Source of the DNA: Halanaerobium saccharolyticum
GTDB taxonomy: Bacteria; Bacillota; Halanaerobiia; Halanaerobiales; Halanaerobiaceae
Length of the DNA: 64,000 bases
Assembly (NCBI RefSeq): GCF_004362045.1
Contig: NZ_SNWX01000016.1
Span: 1-64,000 of the forward strand
Reading direction: 5' to 3'
Positions within the stretch are counted from its first letter, which is position 1. Every line of letters starts with the position of its first letter. Of this stretch, positions 61,607-64,000 are shown piece after piece. The notes under the pieces were generated by a model. The model was given only the letters and a program-made list of their open reading frames with translations. It was not told the DNA's origin and did no database searches. Both the position numbers and the translations under genes were made by a program.

Positions 61607-63202
61607 TTAACTTAAAATTAATTTACCAGCCTTAACCTCCTGGTATTCACTATCTAAAACAGCAATTTTACCATTTACTATTACAGCTGAAATCCCCTGA
61701 GGATAAAAATCTGGGTTAGAAAAAGTCGGTGATTTTATCTGATCTAGATCAAAAATTACAAGATCAGCAATTTTATTTTGTTCAATCAAACCCCGGTTTT
61801 TAAGATTAAATTTTTGGGCTGGCAGTGAGGTCATTTTTCTAACTGCTTCTTCCAGATTAAGAATTTTTTTATCCCTCACATATTTACTTAAAACTTCAGT
61901 ATAACTTCCATAATTTCTGGGATGAGGGTTACCAGATGCTAAAACTCCAGAATTAGATAAAGAAACTCCATCACTGCTGACCATAGATGCATAGTACTGC
62001 ATAAAATTAACCACATCATCTTCATTTAAGGCTCTAGAAATCCAATCACCTGCCAGGTATTCTGTCAGCATTTTAAATAAAGCATCTACCGGCTCTACAT
62101 CCCAGCTGTCAGCAATCTCTTTTAAAGTCATTCCCTCCAGACTGTGATCAGCTGGATAATTAGCAATAATCTGATTTTCTGCCCCACCTCTTCTTTTAAT
62201 ATTTAAGGCTACAATATCCCTTAATTCAGCCCGCACACTCTCCTGTTTCAATTCTGTCATTGCTTCTTGATTACTTTTATTACTTAAAAATTCATTTGGC
62301 AGTACATCACTGGCCATTAATCCACCTGTAGCAAGATAGGGGTACTGGTCCGCTGTCACTTCCAGCCCTCTTTCTCTTGCTTTTTCTATTAAATCTAGAA
62401 CTTCTCTGGAACTTCCCCAGACATCAGGACCAAAGGCCTTAAGATGAGAAATTTCCAGAGAAACTTCAGCCTTTTCAGCAATTTCAATAATTTCCTTAAC
62501 AGCATTAATAAAACCTATAGATTTAACTCCTTCATCTCGAATATGACTGGTTAGAACTCCATTTTTAGAACTTATAACTTCTGCCAGAGCAATCAATTCT
62601 GATTGATCAGCAAAATTGCCCGGAGAAAAATATAAACCCGTTGACATCCCTCTATAACCTAAATCCAGAGCTTGAGCTAAAATTTCTTGCATCTTCTTTA
62701 ACTCAGCAGAAGTGGCTTCGCGGTTATCCATTCCCATTACATAGGCCCGAAGAGTCCCATGACCTAAAAGTGGAGTTAAATTAACTGTTTTTTCTACCGC
62801 TGCTAAAGCAGTTAAAAATTCTTCTGGGCTTTCCCATTCAGCTTCAAATCCATAAGTAAAACTTTTAACCTGATCAGCTGACAATTCATTATATGGAGCA
62901 CCACTAATTCCACAATTACCTATGACTTCTGTTGTAACTCCCTGACGCAATTTACTCTGTGCATCAGAATCTAGAAAAAATACAAAGTCAGAATGACTGT
63001 GTACATCAATAAAACCAGGACTTAAAAATTTATTTTGGGCATCAATTATTTTTGCAGCCTCATATTTCTTCAAATTTTCAGGATCATTATCTCTAATAAC
63101 CTCAACAATTTCATCTCCCTCAACGGCTAGACTTCCGTAATACCAGGGATTAGATGTACCATCAATAATCTTAGCATTTTTTATAAGCAGATCAATTTTC
63201 AT
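61607..63202 (-). CDS. N-acyl-D-amino-acid deacylase
   Basis: A 531-residue zinc amidohydrolase. ATG 63202 follows GGAGATG; a longer frame would overlap the permease gene. SPGFIDVHSHSDFVF is the HxH metal motif, VIGNCGISGAP holds the metal Cys, and TSHIRDEG and EISHLKAFG follow. SSDGVSLSNSGVLASG and HPRNYGSYTEVL are D-aminoacylase signatures. It releases free D-amino acids from N-acyl forms. It lies downstream of the DppC-type permease (16-base gap). Confidence 0.92.
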   Translation of the reverse strand: MKIDLLIKNAKIIDGTSNPWYYGSLAVEGDEIVEVIRDNDPENLKKYEAAKIIDAQNKFLSPGFIDVHSHSDFVFFLDSDAQSKLRQGVTTEVIGNCGISGAPYNELSADQVKSFTYGFEAEWESPEEFLTALAAVEKTVNLTPLLGHGTLRAYVMGMDNREATSAELKKMQEILAQALDLGYRGMSTGLYFSPGNFADQSELIALAEVISSKNGVLTSHIRDEGVKSIGFINAVKEIIEIAEKAEVSLEISHLKAFGPDVWGSSREVLDLIEKARERGLEVTADQYPYLATGGLMASDVLPNEFLSNKSNQEAMTELKQESVRAELRDIVALNIKRRGGAENQIIANYPADHSLEGMTLKEIADSWDVEPVDALFKMLTEYLAGDWISRALNEDDVVNFMQYYASMVSSDGVSLSNSGVLASGNPHPRNYGSYTEVLSKYVRDKKILNLEEAVRKMTSLPAQKFNLKNRGLIEQNKIADLVIFDLDQIKSPTFSNPDFYPQGISAVIVNGKIAVLDSEYQEVKAGKLILS

Positions 63203-63218
63203 TTTGAATTCATCTCCA

Positions 63219-64000
63219 TTAAAGTTCATCTTTAAACTTCGGATCAAGTCTATCTCTTAAAGCATCACCAAAAAGATTAAAAGAAAGCACCGTAATTACA
63301 ATAAATATCCCAGGGAACAGCAGCAGCCATGGTGCTCTAGTTATATAGTCCTGACTTGAGCTGAGCATATTTCCCCAGCTTGGTATCTGCGGTGGAATAC
63401 CTACACCTAAAAAATCAAGTGCCGCCATCTGCAGTAGAGCAAAGGCAAAAGTGAAAGTAGCCTGAACAATAATAGGTGAAATTAAATTTGGTATGATATG
63501 CATAAATAAAACTCTTGCATTACTTGCTCCTTCCGCTACCGCTGCTTCCACAAAGGCATCTTTTCTAATTTTTAAGGTAAGTCCATATGTTATTCGAGCT
63601 GTCCTGGTCAAATAAACCGCACCTACAGCAACAATAACATTTATTATACCCTGACCTAAAATTGCCACTAAGGCCAGAGCCAGCATAATTGGAGGAAAAG
63701 CCATCACAACATCTATGATTCTCATGATAAACATCCCAAGAGTGTCAAAATAACCAGAAAGCGAACCTAAAATTACACCAAAAACTATAGAAAATATAAC
63801 AACTCCAAAACCGCTGAGCACAGTAATTCTCGCTCCATAAATAATCCTGCTGAAAATATCTCGACCAAAATTATCTGTACCAAACCAGTGGGTAGAATTT
63901 GGTTTCTGCAGTCTGTCAATCGGATTTATTTTCATAGGATCATAAGGTGCAATCAGAGGGGAAAGCAGTGCCATCGAAATAATAATAAATAGAATTACAG
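63219..64000 (-). CDS. Peptide ABC permease, DppC/OppC type (5' end beyond the window)
   Basis: The partial gene runs off the window at 64000. The open frame continues upstream of the internal ATG (63974) with VILFIIISMALL, part of the first membrane helix, so the real start is outside. HWFGTDNFGRDIFSRIIYGAR is a classical DppC block (GTDxxGRD); EAAVAEGASNARVLFMHIIP is the EAA loop; FNLFGDALRDRLDPK ends the protein. It serves the DppD/DppF ATPases in the same operon. Confidence 0.93.
   Translation of the reverse strand, partial: VILFIIISMALLSPLIAPYDPMKINPIDRLQKPNSTHWFGTDNFGRDIFSRIIYGARITVLSGFGVVIFSIVFGVILGSLSGYFDTLGMFIMRIIDVVMAFPPIMLALALVAILGQGIINVIVAVGAVYLTRTARITYGLTLKIRKDAFVEAAVAEGASNARVLFMHIIPNLISPIIVQATFTFAFALLQMAALDFLGVGIPPQIPSWGNMLSSSQDYITRAPWLLLFPGIFIVITVLSFNLFGDALRDRLDPKFKDEL

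Overview
The window looks like a low-GC, fermentative, anaerobic member of the Firmicutes, most likely from the Halanaerobiales (Halanaerobium-like). This placement is an inference. It rests on the strong purine-rich Shine-Dalgarno sites, AT-rich consensus promoters, a glycine betaine binding protein, a TM1266-type hydrogenase-associated small protein, many sugar ABC transporters and acidic proteins. Almost every gene lies on the minus strand. Only three are on the plus strand: a secreted FMN_bind-like protein, a membrane subtilase and the TM1266-type protein. No rRNA, tRNA, CRISPR array or complete insertion sequence was seen.

Layout. 0.4-11 kb holds single genes: a BTAD-domain regulator, alkaline phosphatase, an FMN_bind-like secreted protein, two nitroreductase-like proteins, an aldo/keto reductase, a glycine betaine binding protein, a membrane-anchored subtilase and a nucleoside hydrolase. 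11-18 kb is a defence/toxin-antitoxin-like stretch: a SWIM-SNF2 helicase, a HepT/MntA pair, an AbiEi antitoxin whose AbiEii partner is reduced to a start codon and a C-terminal scar, a TPR protein and a Fic protein with repeats upstream of its promoter. 18-33 kb is a pentose and rare-sugar locus. One unit runs binding protein, deoC, rbsA, rbsC, ribokinase, FGGY kinase, aldo/keto reductase, rbsD, FSA-type transaldolase. The other runs L-fucose/D-arabinose isomerase, 3-hexulose-6-phosphate synthase (HPS), 6-phospho-3-hexuloisomerase (PHI), LacI regulator. 33.4-38 kb holds ywbE, arsR and arsM with a clear promoter/operator, and a P-type Ca2+ ATPase.

38-48 kb is an alpha-glucoside-type operon: SorC-family regulator, MalF/MalG-type permeases, binding protein, two GH31 glycosidases and an inserted nucleotidyltransferase-like gene. 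48.4-56.2 kb is a symmetrical operon with two Gfo/Idh/MocA oxidoreductases and two TIM-barrel epimerase/isomerases around a ribose-type ABC transporter. That gene content resembles inositol or 3-keto-sugar (levoglucosan-type) catabolism. 56.8-64 kb is a peptide/D-amino-acid locus: DppC (cut by the window edge), N-acyl-D-amino-acid deacylase, a SelA-like PLP enzyme, RidA, DppD, DppF and an amidohydrolase.

The strongest observations beyond gene calling are these. (1) Three genes appear to start at ATC or ATT behind well-placed Shine-Dalgarno sites. (2) Three sugar promoters (fucI, the ribose-type binding protein, and the SorC operon) are each bracketed by a pair of like operators about 90-96 bp apart. 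(3) An HPS/PHI pair is embedded in a pentose locus. (4) The AbiE toxin has an internal deletion, leaving an orphan antitoxin. (5) A dispersed palindromic repeat family with core ACCAGGTAC occurs in three intergenic copies, each 3' of a minus-strand gene. (6) A D-aminoacylase, SelA-like and RidA combination suggests a lyase route that makes reactive enamines.
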